Under the pieces are notes generated by a model. It saw nothing but the letters and a program-made list of their open reading frames with translations, was not told the DNA's origin and ran no database searches. This document shows positions 56,189 to 63,926 of a stretch of DNA of 64,000 bases, in pieces. A program made the translations under genes and the position numbers. Numbering within the stretch: the stretch's first letter is position 1; every line of letters begins with the position of its first letter. Source of the stretch: Microbacteriaceae bacterium VKM Ac-2855 (lineage in GTDB: Bacteria > Actinomycetota > Actinomycetes > Actinomycetales > Microbacteriaceae); NCBI GenBank assembly GCA_013204985.1, contig JABMLG010000009.1:148826-212825 (forward strand), given 5' to 3'.

Positions 56189-57229
56189 TCACGCCCCTGC
56201 GCGGCCGCTGAACGGCACCGGAGTGGCCACCACGATGCGCTGGATGATCTCCGAAACGGTGTGCGCCGCCGAGACGGAGGCCCGACCGGGCAAGCGAGTC
56301 GCCGTGAGGAGGCGGTGTCCCAGCACAGGCACCGCGAGAGTGTCGATGTCGTCGGGCACGACGAAGTCGCGGTCCGAGATCGCCGCGAGCGCCTTGGCCG
56401 CCGCGATGAGCTGGAGGGTGGCGCGCGGGCTCGCGCCCAGGCGGAGTTCCGCATCGCGCCGTGTCGCCTGCATGATCGCGACCACGTACTCCTGCACCGG
56501 AGGCGCGACGTACACGGTCTGCACGTAGTCCATCATCCGCTCGAGTTCGTCTCGCGAGACCACCGGCCTCAGCGCATCGAGTGGGCTTCGCGCGTCGCGA
56601 GTGCGGATCATCGCGAGCTCGGCGCGCTCGTCGGGATACCCCATCGAGAGACGCGCCATGAAACGGTCGCGCTGAGCCTCGGGCAGCGTATAGGTGCCCT
56701 CCATCTCGACCGGGTTCTGCGTCGCCACGACCGCGAACGGTCGCGGCAGCAGATGAGTGACGCCGTCCACCGAGACCTGCCGCTCCTCCATGCATTCGAG
56801 CAGCGCGGACTGCGTCTTCGGGGAAGCGCGATTGATCTCGTCGCCGATCAGGATGTTCGCGAAGACCGGGCCGGGCTTGAACTCGAAGTCGCGGCTCGCC
56901 TGGTTGTAGATCGAGACGCCGGTGACATCCGACGGCAGCAGATCGGGAGTGAACTGGATGCGCGAGACGCTGCCGTCGACGGAGGCGGCCAGCGCCTTGG
57001 CCAGGACCGTCTTGCCGACGCCCGGTACGTCCTCCATCAGGAGGTGGCCGCCCGCGAGAAAGACCGTGAGCGCCATCGACAGCTCGGCGTCCTTGCCGTC
57101 GATGACGCTGCCGAGATTACGGAGGATCGCCGTGCAGTGCGCAGTGAACTGCTCGCGCGACATCGGCGATGCGGTCTCTTCGATCGGACGGTCGGAGGAA
57201 TCGAGTGTGCCGTGCATCTGTCCGCTCAT
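56189..57229 (-). CDS. MoxR-family AAA+ ATPase
   Basis: A 346-residue AAA+ protein thought to act as a chaperone for its DUF58/VWA partners. Walker A is EDVPGVGKTVLAKAL (about 66-80), Walker B and sensor are LIGDEINRASPKTQSALLECMEERQV, and sensor I is VVATQNPVEMEGTYTLPEAQRDRF. The lid follows. ATG after AGGGAG by 5 nt. First gene of the MoxR-DUF58-transglutaminase unit. An alternative ATG lies at residue 23. Confidence 0.94.
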   Translation of the reverse strand: MSGQMHGTLDSSDRPIEETASPMSREQFTAHCTAILRNLGSVIDGKDAELSMALTVFLAGGHLLMEDVPGVGKTVLAKALAASVDGSVSRIQFTPDLLPSDVTGVSIYNQASRDFEFKPGPVFANILIGDEINRASPKTQSALLECMEERQVSVDGVTHLLPRPFAVVATQNPVEMEGTYTLPEAQRDRFMARLSMGYPDERAELAMIRTRDARSPLDALRPVVSRDELERMMDYVQTVYVAPPVQEYVVAIMQATRRDAELRLGASPRATLQLIAAAKALAAISDRDFVVPDDIDTLAVPVLGHRLLTATRLPGRASVSAAHTVSEIIQRIVVATPVPFSGRAGA

Positions 57230-57406
57230 GGAGTCTCCCTGCTTGCGCCCGACCGTCGTGCCGCCATCCTGGAGACCGTCCGGACGCTCGGTCCGGATCG
57301 CTCAGACAGCGCGTTCCATGATTCTGACAGCGCACAGGCACGACGGACCCTTCGGACGCCGCCTACTCAGGATTTCCCCATGACGCCCAGGCGGCACCGC
57401 GCGCTT

Positions 57407-57412
57407 TAGGCT
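57407..57412 (+). promoter_or_regulatory. Predicted -10 box (TAGGCT) of rsmD
   Basis: TAGGCT ends 6 nt before the rsmD GTG at 57419. Confidence 0.5.
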
Positions 57413-57418
57413 CGATCC

Positions 57419-58003
57419 GTGACGAGGATCATCGCCGGGTTCGCCGGCTCCCTGACCCTGCGCGTGCCCAAGTCCGGCACCCGCCCCACCAGCGATCGTG
57501 TGCGCGAAGCGATCTTCTCGGCCCTCGAGGCTCGCGACGCGATCGAGGGGGCCGTCGTTCTCGACCTCTACGCCGGGTCCGGTGCCCTCGGCCTCGAAGC
57601 CGCGAGTCGCGGAGCCCGGATGGTGCGTCTCGTCGAGCGCAGTGCGGCGGCCGCCCAGGTCGCGCGTCGCAACGCGAGCGCCGTCGTCGGTGCCGCAACC
57701 GCCGACGCACCCGACGTGAACGTCGTGGTACAGGCCGTCCGACCATACCTCGAGCGCGGTGGCGCGGCGGATGTGGACCTCGTCTTCATCGACCCGCCGT
57801 ACGAGCTCGGCGAGGCCGAGTTGGCGGCGGACCTCGTCGCTCTGCTGCCGTGGCTCGTCGAGGATGCGGTGGTCGTCGTCGAGCGCAGCTCCCGCACGCC
57901 CGAACCGGCTTGGCCCGCCGGTCTGGAACCGGAGCGACGCAAGGACTACGGCGAGACCGTGGTCTGGTGGGCTCAGCCGACCCCGCCGTCCCAGCCCAGA
58001 TAA
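57419..58003 (+). CDS. rsmD: 16S rRNA (guanine966-N2)-methyltransferase
   Basis: A 194-residue methyltransferase of the RsmD family. TSDRVREAIFSALE (about 24-37) precedes the SAM motif VLDLYAGSGALGLEA (47-61), and the catalytic motif is DLVFIDPPYELGE. GTG start, leaderless by spacing. Its last 31 nt overlap the convergent thiL gene, so the two transcripts are antisense there. Confidence 0.94.
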   Translation: MTRIIAGFAGSLTLRVPKSGTRPTSDRVREAIFSALEARDAIEGAVVLDLYAGSGALGLEAASRGARMVRLVERSAAAAQVARRNASAVVGAATADAPDVNVVVQAVRPYLERGGAADVDLVFIDPPYELGEAELAADLVALLPWLVEDAVVVVERSSRTPEPAWPAGLEPERRKDYGETVVWWAQPTPPSQPR

Positions 58004-59022
58004 GGGTCCCAACCGAACCGGTCGTGCAGTGGATGCCCATCCAGAAGCACCTCCGGGCCGCCCTCGCCCACGCGCCCGATCTGCTCGAAACCGTCGGGAA
58101 GCGCCACGCCCGGCGGGAAGCACGCCAACATCGCGTGGTCCTCGCCGCCGCCCAGCACGAGGGTGCGGGCGACGGCGGCGTCGATTCCCGGCAAGGATGT
58201 CAACGGTGACGCCGCGGCATCGATCGCGGCCGAGTCGAAGTCGATCAGCACGCCGCTCGCGGTGGCCATTCGTCGCCCGTCGAGCACCAGGCCGTCGGAG
58301 ACGTCCATCATGGCGCTCGCGCGGCCACCGGCGGCCGTGCCCGCCGCGATCGGCGGTGCGGGTGCCAGCTGAGCCGCGAGGACCTCGGGGTGCCGCTCGC
58401 GCAGGCCGTCGGCGAGTTCGGCATCCGCTTCCCCGTCTCGACGACCGCGCTCGAACAGGAGGCGCAGGCCCGCGCCGGCGTGGCCCAGCACTCCGGCGAC
58501 CGCCACGATGTCGCCGGGATGCGCGCCTGAGCGAAGCACGGGATCGCGACCGTCCAGTGAGCCGAACGCCGTGATCGCGAGCGTCAGGGTCGCCGAGGCG
58601 GAGAGGTCTCCCCCGACGATCCCGCAACCCGGCGACAACGCGGCGCAGCCCGCGGTGAGGCCGTCCGCGATGCCTTCGAGCACGTCCACGGGAGTGGTCG
58701 AGGGCGCGGCGATCGCGACGACGAGAGCCGTCGGCCTGGCGCCCATCGCGGCCACATCCGAGAGATTCGTGGCGGCCGCCTTCCAGCCGAGTTCGAACGG
58801 AGTCGACCACGCGAGGCGGAAGTCGGGACCGTGCACCATCATGTCGGTCGTCACTACGAAGCGACCGTCCTCGGCGCGGACGACGGCCGCGTCGTCACCC
58901 GGTCCGATCAGTGCATCCGCTCCGCTGCGCATTCTCGGCAGAATCCGCGCGAGCACGTCACCCTCGCTGAGATCGGCGAGCGTAGGGCGGGCTGCGGCGT
59001 CGTCGCTTGAAGGGGGTGCCAT
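57973..59022 (-). CDS. thiL: Thiamine-monophosphate kinase
   Basis: A 349-residue kinase that makes thiamine pyrophosphate. ALIGPGDDAAVVR, FVVTTDMMVHGPDFRLAWSTPFELGWKAAATNLSDVAAMGA, GIVGGDLSAS and MMDVSDGLVLDGRRMA are the metal and nucleotide-binding motifs. The ATG at 59022 lies 7 nt after TACCGT, in a promoter shared with the divergent DUF3515 gene. No thiamine synthesis gene adjoins it. Confidence 0.95.
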   Translation of the reverse strand: MAPPSSDDAAARPTLADLSEGDVLARILPRMRSGADALIGPGDDAAVVRAEDGRFVVTTDMMVHGPDFRLAWSTPFELGWKAAATNLSDVAAMGARPTALVVAIAAPSTTPVDVLEGIADGLTAGCAALSPGCGIVGGDLSASATLTLAITAFGSLDGRDPVLRSGAHPGDIVAVAGVLGHAGAGLRLLFERGRRDGEADAELADGLRERHPEVLAAQLAPAPPIAAGTAAGGRASAMMDVSDGLVLDGRRMATASGVLIDFDSAAIDAAASPLTSLPGIDAAVARTLVLGGGEDHAMLACFPPGVALPDGFEQIGRVGEGGPEVLLDGHPLHDRFGWDPYLGWDGGVG

Positions 59023-59029
59023 GCTTCAA

Positions 59030-59039
59030 ACGGTAGCCT
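59030..59039. promoter_or_regulatory. Overlapping bidirectional -10 boxes of thiL and the DUF3515 gene
   Basis: TACCGT (59035-59030, minus strand) and TAGCCT (59034-59039, plus strand) share the central TA base pairs. Each ends 7 nt before its start codon; the two start codons are 24 bp apart. Confidence 0.65.
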
Positions 59040-59046
59040 GGCCCTG

Positions 59047-59550
59047 ATGTCCAGCCGTTCCGTTCTCGCCATCGGCGGCCTCCTCGCCGCCGCCCTCCTG
59101 CTCAGCGGATGCAGCGCCAGCGTCGCGCTCGAACCCGCGGACGATGCCACGAACGTCGCGTGCGCCGCGATGAGCGTCCGGCTGCCCGACGAGGTCGCCG
59201 GCCAGAGCGGGCGGGAGACCAACGCGCAGGCGACCGCCGCGTGGGGAGATCCGGCGTCGATCATCCTGCACTGCGGCGTCGCCGTGCCCGCGCCGACGAC
59301 GCTGTTGTGCGTCACCTACAGCGACGTCGACTGGATCGTCGACGATTCGAACGACGAGAACGGTATCTACAGCCTGACCACCTACGGTCGCGAACCGGCC
59401 GTGAACGTCGTCATCGACCAGGGGAAGGCCTCGGCGGCGGATGCGCTGACAGAGCTGGGCAGCGCCGTGTCCGTGATCCCGCAGACCCGGGCGTGCACCG
59501 CCGTGGGCAGCGGGATCGAGGAGACTCCGACCAGCGCGCCGACGCCCTGA
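59047..59550 (+). CDS. DUF3515 family lipoprotein
   Basis: A 167-residue lipoprotein (LLLSGC, Cys22) of the actinobacterial DUF3515 family, function unknown. It has ATNVACAAMSVRLPDEVAGQSGRETNAQATAAWGDPASIILHCGV, with paired cysteines, and VDWIVDDSNDENGIYSLTTYGREPAVNVVID. It is a membrane-anchored envelope protein. It converges on ddl with a 10-nt gap. DUF3515 genes commonly lie next to thiL and ddl in this phylum. Confidence 0.93.
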   Translation: MSSRSVLAIGGLLAAALLLSGCSASVALEPADDATNVACAAMSVRLPDEVAGQSGRETNAQATAAWGDPASIILHCGVAVPAPTTLLCVTYSDVDWIVDDSNDENGIYSLTTYGREPAVNVVIDQGKASAADALTELGSAVSVIPQTRACTAVGSGIEETPTSAPTP

Positions 59551-59560
59551 TCCTGCGGTC

Positions 59561-60646
59561 TCAGCGCTCCAGGGCGAGCGCGATCAACTCGTCGATCAGC
59601 TCGGGGTAGCTCACGCCTGTGGCCTGCCACATGGTCGGGAACATCGAGATGGGCGTGAAGCCGGGCATCGTGTTGATCTCGTTCACCACGAAGCCGTCCG
59701 CGGTCAGGAAGAAGTCCACCCGCGCGAGTCCCTCGCCGCCGATCGCCTCGAACGCCTGCAGTGCGAGCGCCCGCATCCGCTCGAGTTCGTCCGGCGTCAT
59801 CGAGGCCGGGCAGACGAGTTCGATTCCGGGCGCATCGAGGTACTTCGCCTCGAAGTCGTAGAAGTCGCGGCCGGTGACGACGATCTCGCCGGCGACGGAG
59901 GCACGTGCTCTGTGGCCGCGCCGCCCGCCGAGAACACCGATCTCGACCTCTCGACCGATCACGGCGGCTTCGATCAGCACCCGGGTATCCTCGCGGAAAG
60001 CGATTTCGAGCGCGGCGTCGAGGCCTTCGCGAGAGGTGACCTTGCTCACGCCGACGCTGGAACCGGCGCGCGCAGGCTTGACGAACACGGGCAGCCCGAG
60101 ATCACCGAGCGCCTCGACAGCATCGTCCGGGTTCTCGCGCCACTCCGCCGCGGTCACCGTGTACCACGGGGCGACGGCGAGACCCGCTGCGCGCAGAACC
60201 GTCTTGGTGAAGTGCTTGTCCATCCCGAGCGAGGAGGCGAGCACTCCCGAGCCCACATACGGCAGATCGAGGAGTTCGAACACGCCCTGGATCGTGCCGT
60301 CCTCGCCGAACGGACCGTGCAGGATGGGGAAGACCAGGTCGATGTCTCCGAGCGACCGAGTCGCATCCGCCTCGGTCACGGTGATCGTGCGCGACAGGGT
60401 CGACTCCGGCCAGTGCACCCGGGAGCCGTTGTCGACGACCTCGGGGAGGGCGGCGCGATCGAGGGCGAACTTCTCGGGATCGTCATCCTCGAGCACGAAC
60501 GCTCCGGCCCGCGTGATCCCGATCGGGATCACGTCATAACGGTCACGGTCGATCGCCCGAAGGACCCCCGCCGCCGTCGCGCAGCTGATCGAGTGCTCGC
60601 TTGAACGGCCTCCAAAAAGAACGGCCACTACGAGCTTGCTGGTCAT
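59561..60646 (-). CDS. ddl: D-alanine-D-alanine ligase
   Basis: A 361-residue ATP-grasp ligase that makes the D-Ala-D-Ala end of peptidoglycan precursors. VLFGGRSSEHSISCATA, FPILHGPFGEDGTIQGVFEL, VFVKPARAGSSVGVSKV and FVVNEINTMPGFTPISMFP are the expected motifs. The ATG follows GAAAGGA by 6 nt. The gpsA frame stays open for 104 nt into its start. Part of a plsC-gpsA-ddl operon linking lipid and wall synthesis. Confidence 0.97.
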   Translation of the reverse strand: MTSKLVVAVLFGGRSSEHSISCATAAGVLRAIDRDRYDVIPIGITRAGAFVLEDDDPEKFALDRAALPEVVDNGSRVHWPESTLSRTITVTEADATRSLGDIDLVFPILHGPFGEDGTIQGVFELLDLPYVGSGVLASSLGMDKHFTKTVLRAAGLAVAPWYTVTAAEWRENPDDAVEALGDLGLPVFVKPARAGSSVGVSKVTSREGLDAALEIAFREDTRVLIEAAVIGREVEIGVLGGRRGHRARASVAGEIVVTGRDFYDFEAKYLDAPGIELVCPASMTPDELERMRALALQAFEAIGGEGLARVDFFLTADGFVVNEINTMPGFTPISMFPTMWQATGVSYPELIDELIALALER

Positions 60647-61697
60647 CGAGGTTCCTTTCGCCCTGGGGCTCGTCCGAATCGGTCGTCAAATGCGGCGCGA
60701 TGTCTTTCGGATCGAGCGTACCGGCGAGGACCTGGGACACCTGACGGACGATGGGCATGTCGACGCCGCGGGCGTGCGCGAGCTCGAGCACGGGGGCGAC
60801 GGAGGCGAGTCCCTCTGCGGTCTGCTGCATCGTCTTCACGACGTCGGCGAAGCTGTAGCCCTGACCGAGCAGCCGACCGGCGGTGTTGTTGCGGGAGAGC
60901 GATGAACTCGACGTGGCGATCAGGTCGCCCAGTCCGGCGAGCCCGGACATGGTGGAGGCCTCCCCTCCGTACGCGACGGCGAAGTCCGTCATCTCGGCCA
61001 AGCCGCGCGTGAGGATCGACGCCTTCGTGTTCTCGCCGTAGCCGACGCCGTCGACGATGCCGATCGCGACGGCGATCAGATTCTTCAGCACGCCGCCGAA
61101 CTCCGTGCCAATCACATCCGTGTTCACATAGGAGCGGAAGTAGCGATTGGTCGCAGCCATCGCGACCTCCTGCGCCGTCTCGAGGCTGGCCGAGGCGATC
61201 ACCGCCGCGGTCGGCTGCTCCTTGGCGATCTCGAGCGCGAGGTTCGGCCCCGAGGCGACGGCGATGCGCGAGGGATCGATCGGCAGCACCTGTGCGATCA
61301 CCTCACTCATCCGCAGGCCCGTGCCCTTCTCTACACCCTTCATCAGGCTCACGAGGACGGTACGTTCGGTGAGCGCCGGTGCGAGAGCCTCCAGATTCGA
61401 CCGGAGCGATTGGCTCGGGATGGAGAGGTAGATGTGGTCGGCGCCCTCGAGCGCCTCCTCGATCCGACTGCTCGCCCGGATGTTGCGCGGAAGATTGATC
61501 CCCGGAAGGTAATCGCTGTTGCGCTTCGCCTCGGTGATCTCCTTCGCGAGTTCCGCCCGCCGCGCCCACATCACCACATCCGAACCGCCGTCGGCCAGGA
61601 TCTTGGCGAACGTGGTTCCCCAGCTGCCCGCGCCGATGACCGCCACGCGCCGAGGCACGGGGATGGGCTTCTTCGTTCCGCGGCTGCTAGGAGTCAA
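60543..61697 (-). CDS. gpsA: Glycerol-3-phosphate dehydrogenase (NAD(P)+)
   Basis: A dehydrogenase of 384 residues with this start, which makes sn-glycerol-3-phosphate for phospholipids. VAVIGAGSWGTTFAKILADGG is the Rossmann motif, GVLKNLIAVAIGIVDG carries the catalytic Lys and NTKASILTRGLAEM is conserved. Homology ends near DSDEPQGER; about 35 further residues overlap ddl in another frame. I use the TTG at 61697, with AAGGGG 10 nt upstream, overlapping plsC by 11 nt as phoH does with HIT. GTG at 61658 is the alternative. Confidence 0.9.
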   Translation of the reverse strand: MTPSSRGTKKPIPVPRRVAVIGAGSWGTTFAKILADGGSDVVMWARRAELAKEITEAKRNSDYLPGINLPRNIRASSRIEEALEGADHIYLSIPSQSLRSNLEALAPALTERTVLVSLMKGVEKGTGLRMSEVIAQVLPIDPSRIAVASGPNLALEIAKEQPTAAVIASASLETAQEVAMAATNRYFRSYVNTDVIGTEFGGVLKNLIAVAIGIVDGVGYGENTKASILTRGLAEMTDFAVAYGGEASTMSGLAGLGDLIATSSSSLSRNNTAGRLLGQGYSFADVVKTMQQTAEGLASVAPVLELAHARGVDMPIVRQVSQVLAGTLDPKDIAPHLTTDSDEPQGERNLDDQQARSGRSFWRPFKRALDQLRDGGGGPSGDRP

Positions 61698-62424
61698 AAC
61701 GCCCGGTCCCCTTCTGGTTGTGCTCGGCTGGATTCCAGCGCTTCTCGGGCGCCTTCTCACCGCGCAGCTGCTCGACGAGGCCGGTGATCGCGGCCATCAC
61801 CACGGCGGTGGCCTCGTTCAGGGTGGCCGAATCGAGGCTGCGTCCGCGGAATGCAGACAGGTCGACTGGGTCACCGATGATGACGTCAATCGTCTTGCGC
61901 GGGAAGAAGCTGATCTTCTTCGAATAGCGGGCCATCACCTTCTGGGTGCCCCAGTGTGCGGCGGGGATGACCGGCAGATCGTGTTCGAGCGCCATCCGGA
62001 CCGCGCCGGTCTTGCCGCGCATCGGCCACAGATCGGGGTCTCGAGTGAGCGATCCTTCGGGGTAGATGATGATCGACTGCTCCTTGTCGACGAGCTCCTT
62101 CGCGGCCTTGAGCGGCTCGCTGCCGCGAACGGATCCGCCGCGCTCGACCGGGATCTGACCGGAGGCGCGCAGCAGTGCCCCCACCACGGGTGCCTTGAAG
62201 AGGCCGGCCTTGGCCAGGAACCGCGGCGCCCGGCCGAGTCGCCAGACGGCCATGCCCATGATCACGGGATCGATCTCGGAGTAATGGTTCGGCGCGAGAA
62301 CGAACGCACCCTCGCTCGGCAGCTTCGCACCGTCACGGATGCGGATCTTGACCGCCACGTTCATCAGCGGGACGACGAGAGGGGCGAGGACCCAGAAAAC
62401 AGACGGACGGCTTCGTTCGGACAC
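61687..62424 (-). CDS. plsC: 1-acyl-sn-glycerol-3-phosphate acyltransferase family protein
   Basis: A 245-residue PlsC-like acyltransferase for phosphatidate synthesis. An N-terminal helix (SVFWVLAPLVVPLMNVAV) is followed by the catalytic NHYSEIDP (motif I), IPVERGG, and YPEGSLTRDPDLWPMRGKTG (motif III). Both the GTG at 62424 and the ATG at 62433 are possible; GTG is preceded by GGGAGG. It starts the plsC-gpsA-ddl operon and faces the repeat-rich region. Confidence 0.92.
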   Translation of the reverse strand: MSERSRPSVFWVLAPLVVPLMNVAVKIRIRDGAKLPSEGAFVLAPNHYSEIDPVIMGMAVWRLGRAPRFLAKAGLFKAPVVGALLRASGQIPVERGGSVRGSEPLKAAKELVDKEQSIIIYPEGSLTRDPDLWPMRGKTGAVRMALEHDLPVIPAAHWGTQKVMARYSKKISFFPRKTIDVIIGDPVDLSAFRGRSLDSATLNEATAVVMAAITGLVEQLRGEKAPEKRWNPAEHNQKGTGRFDS

Positions 62425-62553
62425 GCCTCCCATCCTCTCACCAGCCCATGCGCGCCGACGCATGCGGTCGGGCGGGGCGGCACGTCGGCGCGGGTGCGTT
62501 CCGGCCGCTGGTGCGGGCGCGGGGGCGGGCGCGGGCGCGGCTCACCCTCTCAG

Positions 62554-62612
62554 CCCGGGTTGTCACGAACCGCCCTCCCCCGGCACGTTCCGGACGGTTC
62601 TCGCCAACCCCG
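62554..62612. repeat. Dispersed palindromic repeat, copy A of the 62.6-kb pair
   Basis: Left arm CCCGGGTTGTCACGAACCG, right arm CGGACGGTTCTCGCCAACC ending CCG. It is the closest to the family consensus. It lies in the divergent region between plsC and the DUF559 gene, so it cannot be just a terminator there. Confidence 0.8.
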
Positions 62613-62648
62613 ACACCCCGGCCCAACCCCCGGCCCACACCCCGACAG

Positions 62649-62709
62649 CCCGGGTTGTCACGAATCGCCCTCCCACCCCCACGATCCGGACGGTTCTCGA
62701 CAACCCGGG
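62649..62709. repeat. Dispersed palindromic repeat, copy B of the 62.6-kb pair
   Basis: Left arm CCCGGGTTGTCACGAATCG, right arm CGGACGGTTCTCGACAACC followed by CGGG. The arms pair over most of their length. It is 36 bp from copy A and in the same orientation. Confidence 0.8.
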
Positions 62710-62717
62710 CTTCGGCC

Positions 62718-62726
62718 TGTGGATAA
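62718..62726. other. Perfect DnaA-box nonamer
   Basis: TGTGGATAA is the reverse complement of the consensus DnaA box TTATCCACA. A single box lies 40 bp before the DUF559 gene. The adjoining TAACTT could also be a -10 element. Confidence 0.45.
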
Positions 62727-62765
62727 CTTTCGCGGACGACGCGCAACTCACGGCACGATGCTTCG

Positions 62766-63698
62766 ATGAGCCGCAAAGCCCTCCCCGATGACCTGCCGCA
62801 CGCCTTTCGATCCTCTGACGCAACCGCACACGGAATCGGCGAGAAACGGCTCCGCGCGGATGATCTGGTGCGGCCGCACCACGGCCTCCGCTCCCGACAC
62901 ACAGCCGTAGATCTCCGAGACCGCATGGCCGACCTCCGTCTCGTGATGTCTTCCGAGCAGTACTTCTCCCACGACACGGCGGCCCGGATGCATGCGCTCC
63001 CCCTTCCCGCTCGATACGACCCGTCCGAGGGATTGCATGTCAGCACCCCGGCACCGTCCAGAGCGATGCGCCGCCCGGGTGTAACCGGCCATCACTGCAA
63101 AGACCCGAAGGTGCGGGTGGAGAACCTGCTCGGCCACCCGGTGGCCGACGCACTGTCGACACTCTGCGCTCTCGCCTCCCGGCTCGATGTCGACGATCTT
63201 GTTGCAGCCGGGGATGCACTCCTCCGCGACGGCGCCGTCGATGCGTTCGGCCGAAGAAGGCCTGCAATCCCGCGGGACGTTCTCGTCGAACGGCTGTTGG
63301 AGTTCCAAGGACCGGGCCGGGGCAAACTCCAGCGAGCGGTGCATCTGATGGAGAAGGGCGCTGAGTCGCGGATGGAATCACTCTTGCGTCTGCTCATCAT
63401 CCGAAGCGGTCTGCCCGCGCCCGAACTCAACGTCGACATCTTCGACGAGAACGGAACCTTCATCGGACGCGGCGACATGGTCTATCGGAAGGAGCGCACC
63501 ATCGTCGAGTACGACGGCGCTCAGCATCGTTCGGACGAAGCGCAGTACGACCGTGACATCACACGATGGGATGCGTTCGTCGATGCCGGATGGCGTCTCG
63601 TCCGCGTCCGGAAGAACGGCTACTTCGTGCATCCGGGTGAGACCGTCGCCCGAATCCGCGCGAAACTCATCGCCGGCGGCTGGACGCCGCCATCCTGA
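62766..63698 (+). CDS. DUF559 domain-containing (Vsr-like endonuclease fold) protein
   Basis: A 310-residue protein of a type abundant in Microbacteriaceae. The N-terminal half (about 1-200) resembles the AbiEi-like antitoxin region found before DUF559. The C-terminal part has SRMESLLRLLIIRSGLPAPELNVDIFDENGTFIGRGDMVYRKERTIVEYDGAQHRSDE, matching the PD-(D/E)xK-like core (Glu, Asp and Glu-Tyr-Asp), then RDITRWDAFVDAGWRLVRV. No cognate toxin is visible. Flanked on both sides by palindromic repeats and by an IS end, which suggests a variable locus. Confidence 0.8.
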   Translation: MSRKALPDDLPHAFRSSDATAHGIGEKRLRADDLVRPHHGLRSRHTAVDLRDRMADLRLVMSSEQYFSHDTAARMHALPLPARYDPSEGLHVSTPAPSRAMRRPGVTGHHCKDPKVRVENLLGHPVADALSTLCALASRLDVDDLVAAGDALLRDGAVDAFGRRRPAIPRDVLVERLLEFQGPGRGKLQRAVHLMEKGAESRMESLLRLLIIRSGLPAPELNVDIFDENGTFIGRGDMVYRKERTIVEYDGAQHRSDEAQYDRDITRWDAFVDAGWRLVRVRKNGYFVHPGETVARIRAKLIAGGWTPPS

Positions 63699-63700
63699 AG

Positions 63701-63926
63701 CCGGGGTGGGCACAAACCGGCCCCGAACCGCCCCGAAACGGACGCCTTGCGACAACCCGGGCCACGACAACCCGCAACCACGACGCCCGACGCCCCGGGT
63801 GGGCACGAACCGGCCCCGAACCGCCCCAAAACGGACGCGTCGCGACAACCCGGGCCACGACAACCCGCAACCACGACGCCCGACGGGAACCCGGGTAGGC
63901 ACGAACCGCCCCCCGAACCGCCCGGC
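63701..63926. repeat. Palindromic repeat array, two full units and one truncated
   Basis: Units of 93 and 96 bp begin near 63701, 63793 and 63889. They carry GTGGGCACGAACCGGCCCC and GCGACAACCCGGGCC as opposing arms. The third unit stops after GAACCGCCC at about 63922, where the IS30-like end begins. It starts 2 bp after the DUF559 stop codon. Confidence 0.85.

Noticed and set aside
62718..62726. Replication origin
   Set aside because: There is only one DnaA box, with no cluster, no AT-rich unwinding region and no dnaA or dnaN nearby.
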